Shown: positions 10,147 to 21,285 of the stretch, one piece after another
How positions within the stretch are numbered: the stretch's first letter is position 1
Layout: every line of letters starts with the position of its first letter
Origin: Monodelphis domestica
Lineage: Eukaryota > Chordata > Mammalia > Didelphimorphia > Didelphidae
Assembly (NCBI RefSeq): GCF_027887165.1
Contig: NC_077227.1
Location: 86,305,735-86,369,734 of the forward strand
Reading direction: 5' to 3'
Length of the DNA stretch: 64,000 nt
Position numbers and translations under genes: made by a program
Notes under the pieces: model-generated
Told to the model about the DNA's origin: nothing
Databases searched by the model: none
What the model saw: the letters and a program-made list of their open reading frames with translations, nothing else

Positions 10147-11527
10147 CAGGGGTCCCCAAACTTTTTACACAGGGGACCAGTTCACTGTCCCTTAGACTGT
10201 TGGACGGTCAGACTATAAAAACCTAACTCTAACCCTAACCCTAAGCCTAACCTGGCAGCAGTATACACAATGCAAAATCCCTTCCCTCAGATCACCACTC
10301 ACCATGCTGGGGTCTTCAATTGTACAGCCACATAATCTTTTGCAGGCGCCATGCAAAGAATTATGTCACCGGAAGTAGTACTGTATGTGAGCGATGCCCT
10401 GCTTTGTGGTACTGCCACATAAGGTACATGCTCCTCTCAGTAACCATTGTGATAATTAAAATGTTTGGGAGCAAGGGAAATATATAACAATTATGACCGC
10501 TGAAATATGTTTTCTACTGTGTCTTGGTTTTATATAAATATAAGATGGTCGCCAGGGAATATATTCCCAATTTATGAATATGCCCAAGCCAACTGGGTTT
10601 TATAGAGAAATTTAATTTATAATACACTGATTAATCAGTAGAAAAAGAGAGAAAGTAAGAAAGGAATAAGAATGAATAAATCAGTCAGTTGGTTTTATCA
10701 CTCACCCAAGATCTCTCTAGGTAAGGCTTCTCATGCCAACCTCAGGCTCCACCTTCAAGAGAGTCTCCTTTCAAGAAATGTTCCAGAGAATTCTCCTCCT
10801 GACTCCCCCTGAGTTCTCCTTCCACAGCCTCCTTCAAGACCTCTCCAGGAGCTCTCCCTCCAGGACCTCTCTCCTCTCAGACTCCTTCAGAGCAAAACCT
10901 CCTCAGAGCAAAAAACTCTCCTCCTCTGTCCTCAGACCCCGCTATCTTTAAGGAAACCATCTCAGTTCCCTTCCCTCAGTTCTCACATCTACCAATCACT
11001 GTCAATGTCTCCCCTGTGCCAATGGTGGCTCTAGTTTAACCCAGGACCGCTCAGAGGTCTGTGGTTTGCACATGTCTGTTGAAGGTCATATTCTCAAATA
11101 ATTAAATCTTGATCTTTGCTGCAGCCCTTCCTAAATCCTATTACTCTAAGTAGGGTGGAGATTGTATTTTCCAAGACCTGGTTCTGTCATTCCAAGTATC
11201 TCTATTGTATCAATTCTAAAATCAATCATGACTCAAAGAACTTCCTGTTCTATGCTTAAGCATAGGTCAAAACCCTTTCCATTGTTTAGCAAAAGGTTTC
11301 TGCCCTAAAGTGGTCTTAAGTAGGGAGGAGAAGGATCCTCCCATGCCAAGGGGTTTCACATTCCAATAGAGTTCTTACTATCAGTAGGAAATTTTTTCCA
11401 GTATGAAATTTCCCAATGGGGAAATTTCCAACATTCATAAGTCTAAGAAATTTTAAGGTTTACACCATCAATGAAAAAGGTGCCCCTTCCAGAAGTGCGG
11501 TGGGGGCCGGATACATGGCTTCAGGTT
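10147..11527 (+). mobile_element. hAT (Charlie-type) non-autonomous DNA transposon, split by an LTR
   Basis: It starts CAGGGGTCCCCAAACTTTTT, a terminal inverted repeat I recognise from hAT/Charlie-type non-autonomous elements. The first part runs to about 10447. After the LTR at 10448-11464 the same element resumes at 11465 with a block reading GGTGCCCCTTCCAGAAGTGC. The right terminal repeat is not recognisable. The left part holds a short CCCTAA-like tract (about 10224-10253). No transposase is present. Confidence 0.75.
10448..11464 (-). mobile_element. Solo LTR, type F, 1017 bp (copy F1)
   Basis: A fossil LTR inserted in the hAT element. The + strand edges are TGTGATAAT and GTTTACA. The 4-bp duplication CCAT lies at 10444-10447 and 11465-11468. 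Type F is a longer relative of type B: they share a CCACCCTACTTAG block, the CAACAGACATGTGCA block and a GGCGACCA motif about 80-100 bp inside the 3' end (on the + strand TGGTCGCCAGGG near 10547). The middle contains repeated CTCCTTC/CTCTCC units (10750-10930). A second copy is at 41536-44339. Confidence 0.85.
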
Positions 11528-11740
11528 TGGAAAATGTTGTACACATGTAATCTCATTTGATCCTCACAATAACTCTGGGATGTAGGTAATAAGAATATTC
11601 CTATTTTACAGATGAAGAAACTGAGGCTAAGAGGTTACCTGATTTGTTCAGACCATAACACTATTAAATATCTGAGGAAGATTTTAACTTCTTGACTCTA
11701 AGTCAAATATTCTATCCACTGAGCCACCTAGACACCTCCA
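11528..11740 (+). mobile_element. MIR/THER-type SINE
   Basis: Typical blocks in order: ATCTCATTTGATCCTCACAA, TATTTTACAGATGAAGAAAC, TGAGGCTAAGAGGTTACCTG, then TATCCACTGAGCCACCTAG. Old and diverged. Confidence 0.8.
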
Positions 11741-12170
11741 AATATGACTAAAAGAGGGTTCTCCTAAGTACTTTTAGCAATATCCAGCCTTCTCTGGGCC
11801 TCACATCATTATGTTGGGTCCTAGAATTCCAAAGTTTTCCAATCAGAGAATGAAGTCAAGACTGGACTTAGTTCCAGTTGTTTGAGTTTAGGAGCATGTG
11901 GATGATGAGGGGCACTCATAAAGAGTGCGTGACAGCAACAGCTACAGAACGTGGATTCCATCCAGCAAGTCTGACATGTGACTTCATGTGACTATGCCTT
12001 CTCATGCTTACCTGGGATATCACCTTCAACATCATCAATGTTCTCAGGATAGGTAATCTAAGCCTGACTCCTTCCCCTGTCAACAGAACACCTGACCATT
12101 TTACACCAGACTGCAAAGCACAGAAAATTCCATTGGCAAAGGACAGAATTCAACTCATTCTTGTCCTTGA
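11741..12170. other. Intergenic, no gene
   Basis: Not recognised. The right edge (12150-12170) may already be the truncated 5' end of the L1 that follows. Confidence 0.4.
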
Positions 12171-12330
12171 GGGAGCATAAAATTTATTCCTATGCAAGCC
12201 AGTACTCACTAGATACAGAATAATGAGAAGATTAAAGAGAATTACACATAGAGGGAACAGTGACAAACTGTATAGGATGAAAGGACAAGACATAAATAGG
12301 TATATAGATATATGCATGCATAAATACATA

Positions 12331-12335
<5 letters not shown>

Positions 12336-12361
<26 letters not shown>
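12336..12361. repeat. (TG)n microsatellite in the L1 spacer
   Basis: About 26 bp of pure TG followed by TATATACAC. Confidence 0.9.
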
Positions 12362-12366
<5 letters not shown>

Positions 12367-12825
12367 CACAACCAGAGCTAAAAAAAAGAGGTTAATACTA
12401 AAAGAAATGAGAAAAGAAACAAATGGGGGCAAATTTATATGTCACAAAGAAGCTCATGGCAGGAGGGGGAAGAACATCGATACACTGGAAGGATAAAGAG
12501 GTTGGAGATAGGAAATACTCAACTCTTACATGCTTTGAAACTGACCCAAACAGGAAAGAACAATCCAATCTATTGGGGGAAGAGAATAGATTTGCGCCCT
12601 ATAGTGAAGTAGAAGGGCATAAAATGGACTGGTGGGGAGGGAAGCAGTACAAGAGAGGGAGAGGGTGGGGGGGAATTTTAAAAAGAATACAGGGGAAATA
12701 AGGGAGGGAATAAGAAGGGAGGGGGTAGAAAGGGAAGTAAAGTAAGGGGGACTGACTATAAACAAACATTGGTGTAGAAGGAAATAGTGAAAGAAGAAAA
12801 GGCAGGACCAGGAGTAGAAATCAAA

Positions 12826-13290
12826 ATGCTGGGAAATACACAGCTAGTAATCATAACTCTGAATGTGAATGGAATGAACTCACCCATAAAACGCAAGTGA
12901 ATAGCAGAGTGCATTAGAATCCAAAACCCTACCATATGCTGTCTGCAAGAAACACACAGGAGGAAGGTAGATACACATAGGGTGAAAGTAAGAGGATGGA
13001 GCCAAATCTATTGGGCATCAACTGATAAAAAGAAGGCAGGAGTAGCAATCATGATATCTGACAAAGCCAAAGTAAAAATAAATCTAGTTAAAAGAGATTG
13101 GGAAGGTAATTACATTCTGATAAAAGGCAGTATAGACAACGAGGAAATATCTGTATTCAATATGTATGCACCAAATGTCAGAGCATCCAAATTTCTAAAG
13201 GAGAAACTAGTGGAGCTCAAGGATGAAATATATAGAAAAATTATACTAGTGGGAGATCTGAATCTTCCTCTATCCAAACTAGATAAATAA
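12826..13290 (+). pseudogene. L1 ORF2, endonuclease N-terminal part
   Basis: It encodes the first part of the L1 APE-like endonuclease, which nicks the target site. The start ATG at 12826 opens MLGNTQLVIITLNVNGMNSP. The N-G-M and, in the same frame, CCLQETH (12938-12958) are the conserved endonuclease motifs that hold the metal-binding Asn and Glu. An in-frame TGA at 12898-12900 replaces an expected Arg codon, in keeping with CpG decay of CGA. The frame ends at 13290 after [12 protein letters not shown], where a length change moves the reading frame to the next segment. Confidence 0.85.
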
Positions 13291-13307
13291 AAACAAATAA
13301 GAAAGAG

Positions 13308-15248
13308 GTGAGAGAAGCAAATGAAATCTTAGAAAAATTAGAGTTAGTAGACATATGGAGAAAAATAAATAGGGACAAAAAGGAATACATGTTCTTTTCA
13401 GCAACACATGGTACATTCACAAAAATTGACCATGTATTAGGGCACAAAATCATTGCAAACAAGTGCAAAAGGGCAGAAATAATAAATACAACCTACTCAG
13501 ACCACAATGCAATTAAAATAATAATTAGTAAGTGTAAATGGAGAGATAAATCAAAAATTAATTGGAAATTACACAATATGATTTTCCAAAACCAGCTAGT
13601 TAAAGAACAAATCATAGAAACAATTAATAACTTCATTGAAGAAAATGACAATGGTGAGACATCCTTTCCAAACCTATGGGATGCAGCCAAAGCAGTACTC
13701 AGGGGGAAATTTATATCCTTGAGTTCATATATAAACAAATTAAGAAGGGCAGAGGTCAATGAATTAGGCATGCAAATTAAAAAACTAGAAAGTGAACAAA
13801 TTAAAAATCCTCAGACGAAGACTAAATTAGAGATCCTAAAAATCAAAGGAGAAATTAATAAAATTGAAAGTCAAAGAACTATTGATTTAATAAATAAGAC
13901 TAGAAGCTGGTACTTTGAAAAAAAAACAAAAAAAATAGACAAAGTACTAGTCAGTCTAATTAAGAAAAGGAAAGAAAAAAAAAACCAAATTGATAGTATC
14001 CAAGATAAAAAGGGAGACCTCACCTCTAATGAAGAGGAAATCAAGGCAATCATTAAAAACTACTATGCCCAATTATATGGTAACAAATATGGCAATCTAA
14101 GTGATATGGATGAATACTTACAAAAATATAAGTTGCCTAGACTAAAAGAAGAAGAAATAAATTACCTAAACGACCCCATATCAGAAAAAGAAATTGAACA
14201 AGCCATTAAAGAACTCCCTAAGAAAAAATCCCCAGGTCCAGACAGATTCACAAATGAATTCTATCAAACATTCAATGAACAGCCAATCCCAATATTATAC
14301 AAACTATTTGACAGAATAAGCCAAGAAGGGGTTCTACCAAATTCTTTTTACGACACAAACATGGTACTGATCCTAAAGCCAGGCAGGTTAAAAACAGAGA
14401 AAGAAAATTATAGGCCAATCTCCCTAATGAATATAGATGCAAACATCTTAAATAGGATACTAGCAAAAAGACTCCAGCAAGTCATCACAAGGGTTATCCA
14501 CTATGATCAGGTAAGATTCATACCAGGAATGCAAGGATGGTTCAATCTTAGGAAAATCATCCACATGATTGACCATATAAACAAGCAAACTGACAAAAAT
14601 CACATGATTATCTCAATAGATGCAGAAAAAGCCTTTGCTAAAATACAGCACCCATTCCTATTGAAAACACTAGAAAGTATAGGAATAGAAGGGCCTTTCC
14701 TAAAAATAATAAATAGTATATATCTAAAACCATCAGCAAACATCATCTGCAATGGGGATAAACTCAAAGCCTTCCCAATAAGATCAGGAATCAAACAAGG
14801 ATGCCCATTATCACCTTTAGTATTTAATATTGTACTAGAAACACTAGCAGTAGCAATTAGAGAAGAAAAAGAAATTGAAGGTATTAAAATTGGCATTGAG
14901 GAGACCAAGCTGTCACTCTTTGTGGATGATATGATGGTTTACTTAAAGAATCCTAGGGAATCAACCAAAAAGCTAGTCTCAATAATCAACAACTTTAGCA
15001 AAGTAACAGGATACAAAATAAACCCACTTAAGTCATCAGCATTTCCATATATCTCCAACCCATTTCAGCAGCAAGAATTAGAAAGAGAAATTCCATTTAA
15101 AGTCACCCGAGACAATATAAAATTCTTGGGAATCTATCTGCTGAGACAAACACAGGAACTATATGAACACAACTACAAAACACTCTCCACACAATTAAAA
15201 CTAGATTTAAACAATTGGAAAAACATTGATTGCTCATGGGTGGGATGA
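13308..15248 (+). pseudogene. L1 ORF2, end of endonuclease plus reverse transcriptase
   Basis: A 646-codon open stretch. Near its N-terminus it completes the endonuclease ([16 protein letters not shown], then the catalytic SDHNA at about 13497). The reverse transcriptase follows: [15 protein letters not shown] (about 14223), [19 protein letters not shown] (about 14410), [14 protein letters not shown], and [14 protein letters not shown] (about 14790). The active-site motif reads [10 protein letters not shown] (about 14917), with Val where many L1s have Ala. It closes at a TGA (15246-15248) after CSWVG, beyond which the same frame continues to read as L1 for about 30 codons. Confidence 0.92.
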
Positions 15249-16362
15249 GCTAACATAATAAAAATGACCATCCTGCCCAAACTTATCTATCTATTTAGTG
15301 CCATACCCATTGAACTTCCAAAATGCTTTTTAATGAATTAGAGAAAACCATAACAAAGTTCATTTGGAAGAACAAAGGATCAAGGATATCCAGGGAAATA
15401 ATGGAAAAAAATACAAAGGAAGGTGGCCTTGCAGTCCCAGATATCAAAGTATACTACAAAGCAGTGGTCATCAAAACAATTTGGTACTGGCTAAGAGACA
15501 GAAAGGAGGATCAGTGGAAGAGACTTGGGGTAAATGACCTCAGCAAGACAGTCTTTGTCAAACTTTTTTGGGACAAAATTTTTGGGACAAAAACCCAGTA
15601 TTTGATAAAAACTACTGGGAAAATTGGAAGACAGTGTGGGAGAGATTAGGTTTGGATCAACACCTCACACCCTACACCAAGATAAACTCAGAATGGGTGA
15701 ATGACTTGAATATAAAGAAGGAATATAAAGAAGGAAATTGAAAAATGGTCAAGGGACATGAATAGGCAATTTTCAGTTAAAGAAATCAAGACTATTAATA
15801 AGCACATGAAAAAGTTTTCTAAATCTCTTATAGTCAGAGAAATGCAAATCAAAACAACTCTGAGGTATCATCTCACACCTAGCAGATTGGCCAACATGAC
15901 AGCAAAGGAAAGTAATGAATGCTGGACGGGATGTGGCAAAGTAGGGACATTAATTCATTGCTGGTGGAGTTGTGAATTGATCCAACCATTCTGGAGGGAA
16001 ATTTGGAACTATTCCCAAAGGGCACTAAATGACTGTCTGCCCTTTGATCCAGCCATAGCACTGCTGGGTTTGTACCCCAAAGAGATAATAAGGAAAAAGA
16101 CTTGTACAAGAATATTCATAGCTGCACTCTTTGTGGTGGCCAAAAATTGGAAAATGAGGGGATGCCCTTCAATTGGGGATTGGCTGAACAAATTGTGGTA
16201 TATGTTGGTGATGGAATACTATTTTGCTAAAAGGAATAATAAAGTGGAAGAATTCCATGGAGACTGGAACAACCTCCAGGAAGTGATGCAGAGTGAGAGG
16301 AGCAGAACCAGGAGAACATTGTACACAGAGACTAATACACTGTGGTACAATCAAACATAATG
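15249..16362 (+). pseudogene. L1 ORF2, C-terminal part, broken
   Basis: The C-terminal region of ORF2 lies in at least three frames. The piece at 15323-15649 has [16 protein letters not shown] and [16 protein letters not shown]. The piece at 15758-16360 has the cysteine-rich motif CWTGCGKVGTLIHCWWSC and the KTCTRIFIAALFVVAKNWK end. Between them, near 15.70-15.75 kb, a stretch of ORF2 seems missing: the text jumps from [13 protein letters not shown] to the KMVKGHE region, with a short AATATAAAGAAGG repeat at the join. Confidence 0.85.
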
Positions 16363-17727
16363 GACTCTCCATTAATGACTTTACAATGTCCCTGAACAAT
16401 CTGCAGGGATCTATGAGGGGAAAAAAAAAACTATCCTCAAGCAGAGGACAAACTGAGGGAGTAAAAACACCGAGGAAAAGCAACTGCTTGACTACAGAGG
16501 TTGAGGGGACATGATCGAGGAGAGACGCTAAATGAGCACCCTAATGCAAATACCAACAACAAGGAAATGGGTTCGGAGCAAGGACACATGTGATACCCAG
16601 AGGAATCCCACGTCGGCTAGGGTGGGGTAGCGGGGGGGGGGGGGAGGGAAGAAAAGAAAATGATCTCTGTTTCCAATGAATAATGTATGAAAATGACCAA
16701 ATAAAATAATGTTTTAAAAACTTTAAAAAAATGTAAAATTTGTATGCAGTTGAATCAGGGAGTTTATAAGACCAAAGGGTTAGGAGGTTATCCCTTAGCA
16801 TACACTCCATTTGAATGCATACAGATAGATTTTATCAATATTCCAAAAGACAAAGGGTTTAAGTATTGCCTGGTCATCATAGGCAGACTGACTAGATGGT
16901 TAGAAGTTTTTCCTGCCAAAAAGAACAATGTGGAATTTGTAGTCAAAATCCTATTAAAAGTAATCATACCTAGATTTGGGATTCCCTCAAAATTGGACTC
17001 AGACCATGGAAGTCACTTTACTCAATCAATATGAAATGAAATTTATAAAAATCTAGGAATACAAGCAACATACCACACACCATATCATCCCCAAATTTCA
17101 GGGCAAATGGAGAGATTAAATAAAGACATCAAAACATTGATAGCAATATTTTGTGCAGAAACACATCAAAAATGGACAGACATTATACCAAGTTCTGTTC
17201 CATCTTAGAACACTACCCAGTGGAGATTTGCACATCTCTCCATTTGAGATGCTATATGGACATGCAATTTGGCAAGGAAGGACTTGTAAACCAGCTTACA
17301 TTGCAATAATAGGTGGAGACTGTCATTTAACAAAATATATACAAGCTTTACAAAACAAGAATAGCAGAGGTGCATGAAATGGGCTTGCAACAACAAATAG
17401 TACCCCTGGATTACAATTTGCACAACATCAAACCAGGAGACATAGTATACTTAAAAATTTTCAATAGAAAATTGGCTACAGGCATAAAATGGACTGGACC
17501 ACATGAAGTATTGCTTACTACCCCAACAGCTATAAAAATTTCAGGGAAAGACTCATGGTTCCACTGTTCCCACGTAAAACCAGAAAAAATTCAACATCAC
17601 TGTAACAGACATAGAAGATAATTAGACAAAAGATAGTGCTAAGAAATGAAAACAAAAACTGATTACCATAAAAAATCCACCACAAAGAAATAATAGTGAC
17701 ACATTAAGTTTGAGACAACTTTCCAGC

Positions 17728-17957
17728 CCAGAGGAAAAACATCCCAGAGGAAAAGCATCCCAGAGGAAAAGATTTTAAACCAGCCCAGAGGAAAAGCATC
17801 AAGAAAAGCTGCTAGAGAGAAGAAACAAAGAGGAAAGGCTGAAATGGACAGCTAAGACTTTGAACTTTGTAAATTTGTTTAATAGCTACTAAAGAGAAGA
17901 AACAAAGAAAAAAGCTGAAATGGACAGCTAAGACTTTGAACTTTGTAAATTTGTTTA
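17728..17957. repeat. Two short tandem repeat arrays in the ERV spacer
   Basis: First, CCCAGAGGAAAA-type units repeat four times between 17728 and 17795. Second, a 74-bp unit beginning GCTAGAGAGAAGAAACAAAG at 17811 is repeated almost exactly from 17885 to about 17957. Both share the TGGACAGCTAAGACTTTGAA core. Confidence 0.85.
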
Positions 17958-18170
17958 TATAAGAAGAGGACAGATGGAAAACAAGACATATGTAAGACTG
18001 AGTGTGATGAAATAATAAAACAAAAGTAATTTTACATATTAGGGAAATAGCATGCATCAATACATAACTTGCAAGAAAGAAGAGATCCATCAGTCAACGT
18101 GAGAAGTGGAAATCTGAAGAAACTTGATATGTATTAATTCAACACAACACAACACAACACTATTATGTGT

Positions 18171-18506
18171 TGTGGATTTGAATGGAGATTTGAATCCTGG
18201 ACTTCAATACCCAGAAGTCCTTGCTCTAGTTCCCGAGATGCTTTGTAACCTCACCTGAATTCTCACCTGGGCCGAGAACAAATTATTATTTAAAGGGTCT
18301 CCACCTTCCTACTTCCACTTCCAAACAGTTGCGTCTCTCATGATGTAAGTGAAATTGAATGGGAATCTCGGCCCTCCTAGGCACATGCTTTCTTACTTGT
18401 ATTTTCCTAAATTCTTAATCTTTAATAAACCTCTAAAAAATATAATACTTCTAGCAGAAAGAAACTAATTTTTTACCCACCACAGTTTGGTTTTTTAATC
18501 TTAACA
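18171..18506 (+). mobile_element. LTR type A (copy A2), 3' LTR of the integrase fragment
   Basis: A ~336-bp fossil LTR with the family A order: GGAGATTTGAATCC start, TTATTTAAAGGG promoter motif (18287-18298), TTTAATAAACCTCT polyadenylation signal (18420-18433), and a CACAGTTTGG..TCTTAACA end. It is preceded by a small AACAC tandem repeat (18141-18161). Confidence 0.8.
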
Positions 18507-19273
18507 ATTCGACACAAAACATAAAATCACAAACTGACATATTGGGAGACCTTGTTTAAATAAACAAGTATCTGAAATTGTATTTATTGCAAAATGTACA
18601 TATGTATTTAGTTAGTTCCATAAGGTCTTAGGCAAATAGAAAGATCAATAGATATTTCTATTTGACTGATGTCAGGATGTGGAACAATGTATGTTATTGT
18701 ATTATATGTAAATAAATTCTATAAATAATGTATATATTATAATTAGTTTAGTAACAGTGATAGAGTCTGTAAATATTTAGCATAAGATTAGTTTATAGAT
18801 TAGACTAGAGACTTAGATAATAGTTATTATAAGTAGGGAATAGATTAGGAGTAAGTTAAGTTAAACATGGCATAGACAATTAGTTATACATAGGAATAGA
18901 CTTAAGCTGCATTTGCAGATAGTTAGTAGACTTTTAATTGTTTATTGTACAGCTAATGCTTAAATTTTGTTTAATGGATATATAAATATATGTATATATA
19001 TATATAAGCTAGTCTGCAAATAATAATATATATAAAATAGTAAAACTATTTGTTTTAGTTAACTTAGTAAGACTAAGTATTATTAGCACTAAGATTCACA
19101 TTTCATGTAATGGTTTTGTTCAAACATTTATTGTACTGAATTTATTGTAAAATCCAAAACTACCCTTACACAAACTTTCCTGCGTAGAATTCCTTAGAGT
19201 AGATTTAGTAAATTGGTAACTATAATATAAATAAGTGACCTTGGGAAGGTCACAAGAAAAAAAGGGGACAATT
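18507..19273 (+). mobile_element. AT-rich internal end of a second ERV, with polypurine tract
   Basis: A fossil, AT-rich and without a recognisable protein. Its right end is AAGAAAAAAAGGGGACA (about 19255-19271). This is a textbook retroviral polypurine tract, sitting just before the TGTAG start of the next LTR. How far left the element reaches is unclear. Confidence 0.5.
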
Positions 19274-19708
19274 GTAGAAAAGAAACAAGACTGACAGTTG
19301 GTGGGGGAAGGGGCAACTGGTAGTGGTAGTTGGGTCTTGTGACTAGTACTTCCTTCCTGCCGGCTTTACTTCCTTCATGTTGTTGGAGGTTGAAGGACCT
19401 TGTTCAGCCCAGTCTGGAGTGGAGTACCTCTACTTGCTTCAGCCTGAAGATACAGGCCCAATCAGCTCTGAAAGTTAGAAATTTATTGTTGCTTGATGTC
19501 TACTGCTAAGTTTCTGAATTTGACAAAGCTAACACAGATATAGAGTAGATGGGCATGGGAGAAACCCTCCTGTAGTCTGTGAGGCCAGGCCTCAGCTCCA
19601 AGCTGAGGAAGGCTACAACCTTATTTAAGGACATCCCTCTTCCCTCTTTCCTGACAACCTCTCCAATTCAAACTGGTTATTAAACTTTATCTTAGTTGAT
19701 TTCACAGT
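19274..19708 (+). mobile_element. LTR type G, ~435 bp, single copy in window
   Basis: It begins TGTAGAAAAG right after the polypurine tract and ends GATTTCACA. It contains CTTATTTAAGG (promoter-like, 19620) and TTATTAAACTTTAT (polyadenylation-like, 19677), and is unrelated to LTR types A-F. Inside is a stem-like pair, GGCCTCAGCTC and AAGCTGAGGAAGG (about 19585-19612). The PPT style and length are closer to class II (beta-like) ERVs, but that is inference. Confidence 0.6.
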
Positions 19709-19959
19709 CAGATAAGTGGACTATCTTTTCTGGAGCATAGAGGAAGCTAAACATCAGTTCAGTCATTTAACAACAAACAGTCCTTATTGGACCCCTGTTG
19801 CTTCCTCTCGGCAGGGGGCATTTCTCTCCTCTACCTCACTGAGCAATATTCACTCTCTCCCCTCAACTCCTCCATACCCTGCTACAAACCTTCCTTATCC
19901 CCTGTTATTCATATCCTCCCCATTTCCCCCAATAAATATTACAAGTATTAATTTCTACT

Positions 19960-20504
19960 TTCCATCTCTTTTTTGTTTTGTTTTACTCTTTTTTTTGTGA
20001 TAATTAACTCATGCACCCCCATAACTCAACATTGCATCCTGAGCTGAACTGGATGATTTTAACACCCACTTTGGGGGGGTTGTATTTTAATAAAAATCCA
20101 AGATTTTGAATTTGTTCGAGAACAGATCTTCAAGGAGGAAGCTTGCTAACTCATAAATCCAGAGAATGAACTGTTGAAGAAAGATGCCAGAAAACCAACA
20201 CTACATCAAGAAGATCCAGAATGAACTTTGGATATGGTGATTGAACTGAAGTTTGATTGAACATTTATTAGAATGTATACTCCTATGCCAGAAGGGGACT
20301 GCCCCTAATTTGGCTTTTTGTCAATTTCACCTAGAAAATATTGGTTTTACTTTCTCTCTTTTCTACTTCTCCCAAACTATTGTAATTTCCTCTTAGAAAT
20401 TGAATATTGTATACATCTATAGTTAGAAGGGTTTTAGGACTACAAGATGATTATGTTAAATGATCAATGGGGAGACTAGTCTCCCAATGACCATCAGGGA
20501 GGAT
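19960..20504 (+). mobile_element. ERV shared 3' core (copy next to LTR-B3)
   Basis: A fossil internal segment. It aligns by eye to the internal end of ERV-A (about 35690-36120) and, reversed, of ERV-B, ERV-C and ERV-D. Common blocks are the GATCAAGAATGAA region, TTGAACATTTAT, GGGGACTGCCCCTAA, GGCTTTTTGT and the palindromic GGAGACTAGTCTCC near the end. It runs straight into LTR-B3. Confidence 0.65.
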
Positions 20505-21285
20505 TGTGAACTTTAAATTATTCCATCCTACTTAAACCTTATTTTAGGGGAAGATAAAGTTGTGATCTCCTGATTTAACAATGAAAATACTTAGCTCTCA
20601 CCTTATAGTGAAGCTAGAACTTTAAGCTAAGTCTTTTTTTAGATCTTAATACAAAAAGATGTTAAGTAACTATAAAAGCTAAATTAATCACAAAAAGGTC
20701 AAGTATCTTAATACAAAAAGGTGTTAAGTAACTATAAAGGTTAAATTAATCACAAAAATATCAAGTAACTAACAAAAGGTGAACTTAACAAAGAAGTGTT
20801 AAGTAACTCTAAAGATATAATCTAAACAAAAGAAGATGAGAACTAAAGAATGGGCATTTAGAGGAGACACAAGGGTAAAAGGTCTATATATCTGGCTCAC
20901 TTCCTCTCTCTGGGACCTTTCTGGCAGCAGAGAGTTGGCTGGTGCTAGAGTGTTGGGCCTTTTGGCATCTTAGTTTGACTACAAGCTATTGTCCAGTTCG
21001 GTGTTGAGTTTCTGGCTGAGTTTTCCTCCTTTACTTTCCAACTTTATCCTCTTAGAATCCTCAAATCTTCTTCATAGACCTAAAGGTGGGATTTTAAACT
21101 CCCCCTGGCACAGGCAAGGCAAGAGAAATCCTATATCCTCTTCACTCCTTCTCCTTAAATTCCTTCCCTCTATATTAATTAAATTGCCATAAATTTCCAA
21201 ACTGACTTGGGTATTTTATTTGAAATTTTCCTTGGTGACCAATTAAATCTAGATTTTAAATTACAATCCTAAAATTATGTTTACA
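20505..21285 (+). mobile_element. LTR type B (copy B3), 3' LTR of the shared core
   Basis: A ~780-bp fossil LTR starting TGTGAACTTTAAAT and ending GTTTACA. Its early part contains a tandem-like array of AAAAAGGTGTTAAGTAACTA units (20650-20830). It then has TCTATATATCTGG (promoter-like), CCCCCTGGCACAGGCAAGGC and TTGGTGACCAATTAAATC. It is the closest relative of B4. Confidence 0.75.

Larger units (their letters stand above)
12171..16727 (+). mobile_element. Marsupial L1, 5'-truncated, dead, about 4.5 kb
   Basis: A LINE-1 copy. It starts somewhere near 12.2 kb in the spacer upstream of ORF2; no ORF1 is present. ORF2 begins at ATG 12826, and the 3' UTR runs from about 16363 to a short A-rich tail at 16715-16737. 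The 3' UTR carries a G-rich tract (16630-16646). The spacer contains a pure TG repeat (12336-12361). Several reading-frame breaks and an internal deletion near 15.7 kb make it inactive. It reads much more cleanly than the L1 host at 32-48 kb, so it is a younger insertion. I could not assign its target duplication. Confidence 0.9.
16744..18506 (+). mobile_element. Class I ERV 3' half: integrase remains, spacer, LTR type A
   Basis: A fossil. From 16744 the sequence reads as retroviral integrase core (IDFINIPKDKGFKYCLVIIG, then FPAKKNN, PRFGIPSKLDSDHGSHF). Next comes the integrase C-terminal SH3-like region (KWTGPHEVLLTTPTAIKISG, about 17488-17550). The GPHEVLLTTPTAIK pattern is gammaretrovirus/ERV1-like. 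The coding part has a handful of breaks. A 500-bp spacer with tandem repeats and then a type A LTR (18171-18506) follow in the same orientation. The left edge abuts the L1 tail. A related integrase lies at 54871-55881 on the other strand. Confidence 0.8.

Noticed and set aside
10224-10253. Interstitial telomere relic (CCCTAA units)
   Set aside because: The units are few and imperfect and lie within a hAT element; a chromosome-fusion relic is not needed to explain them.
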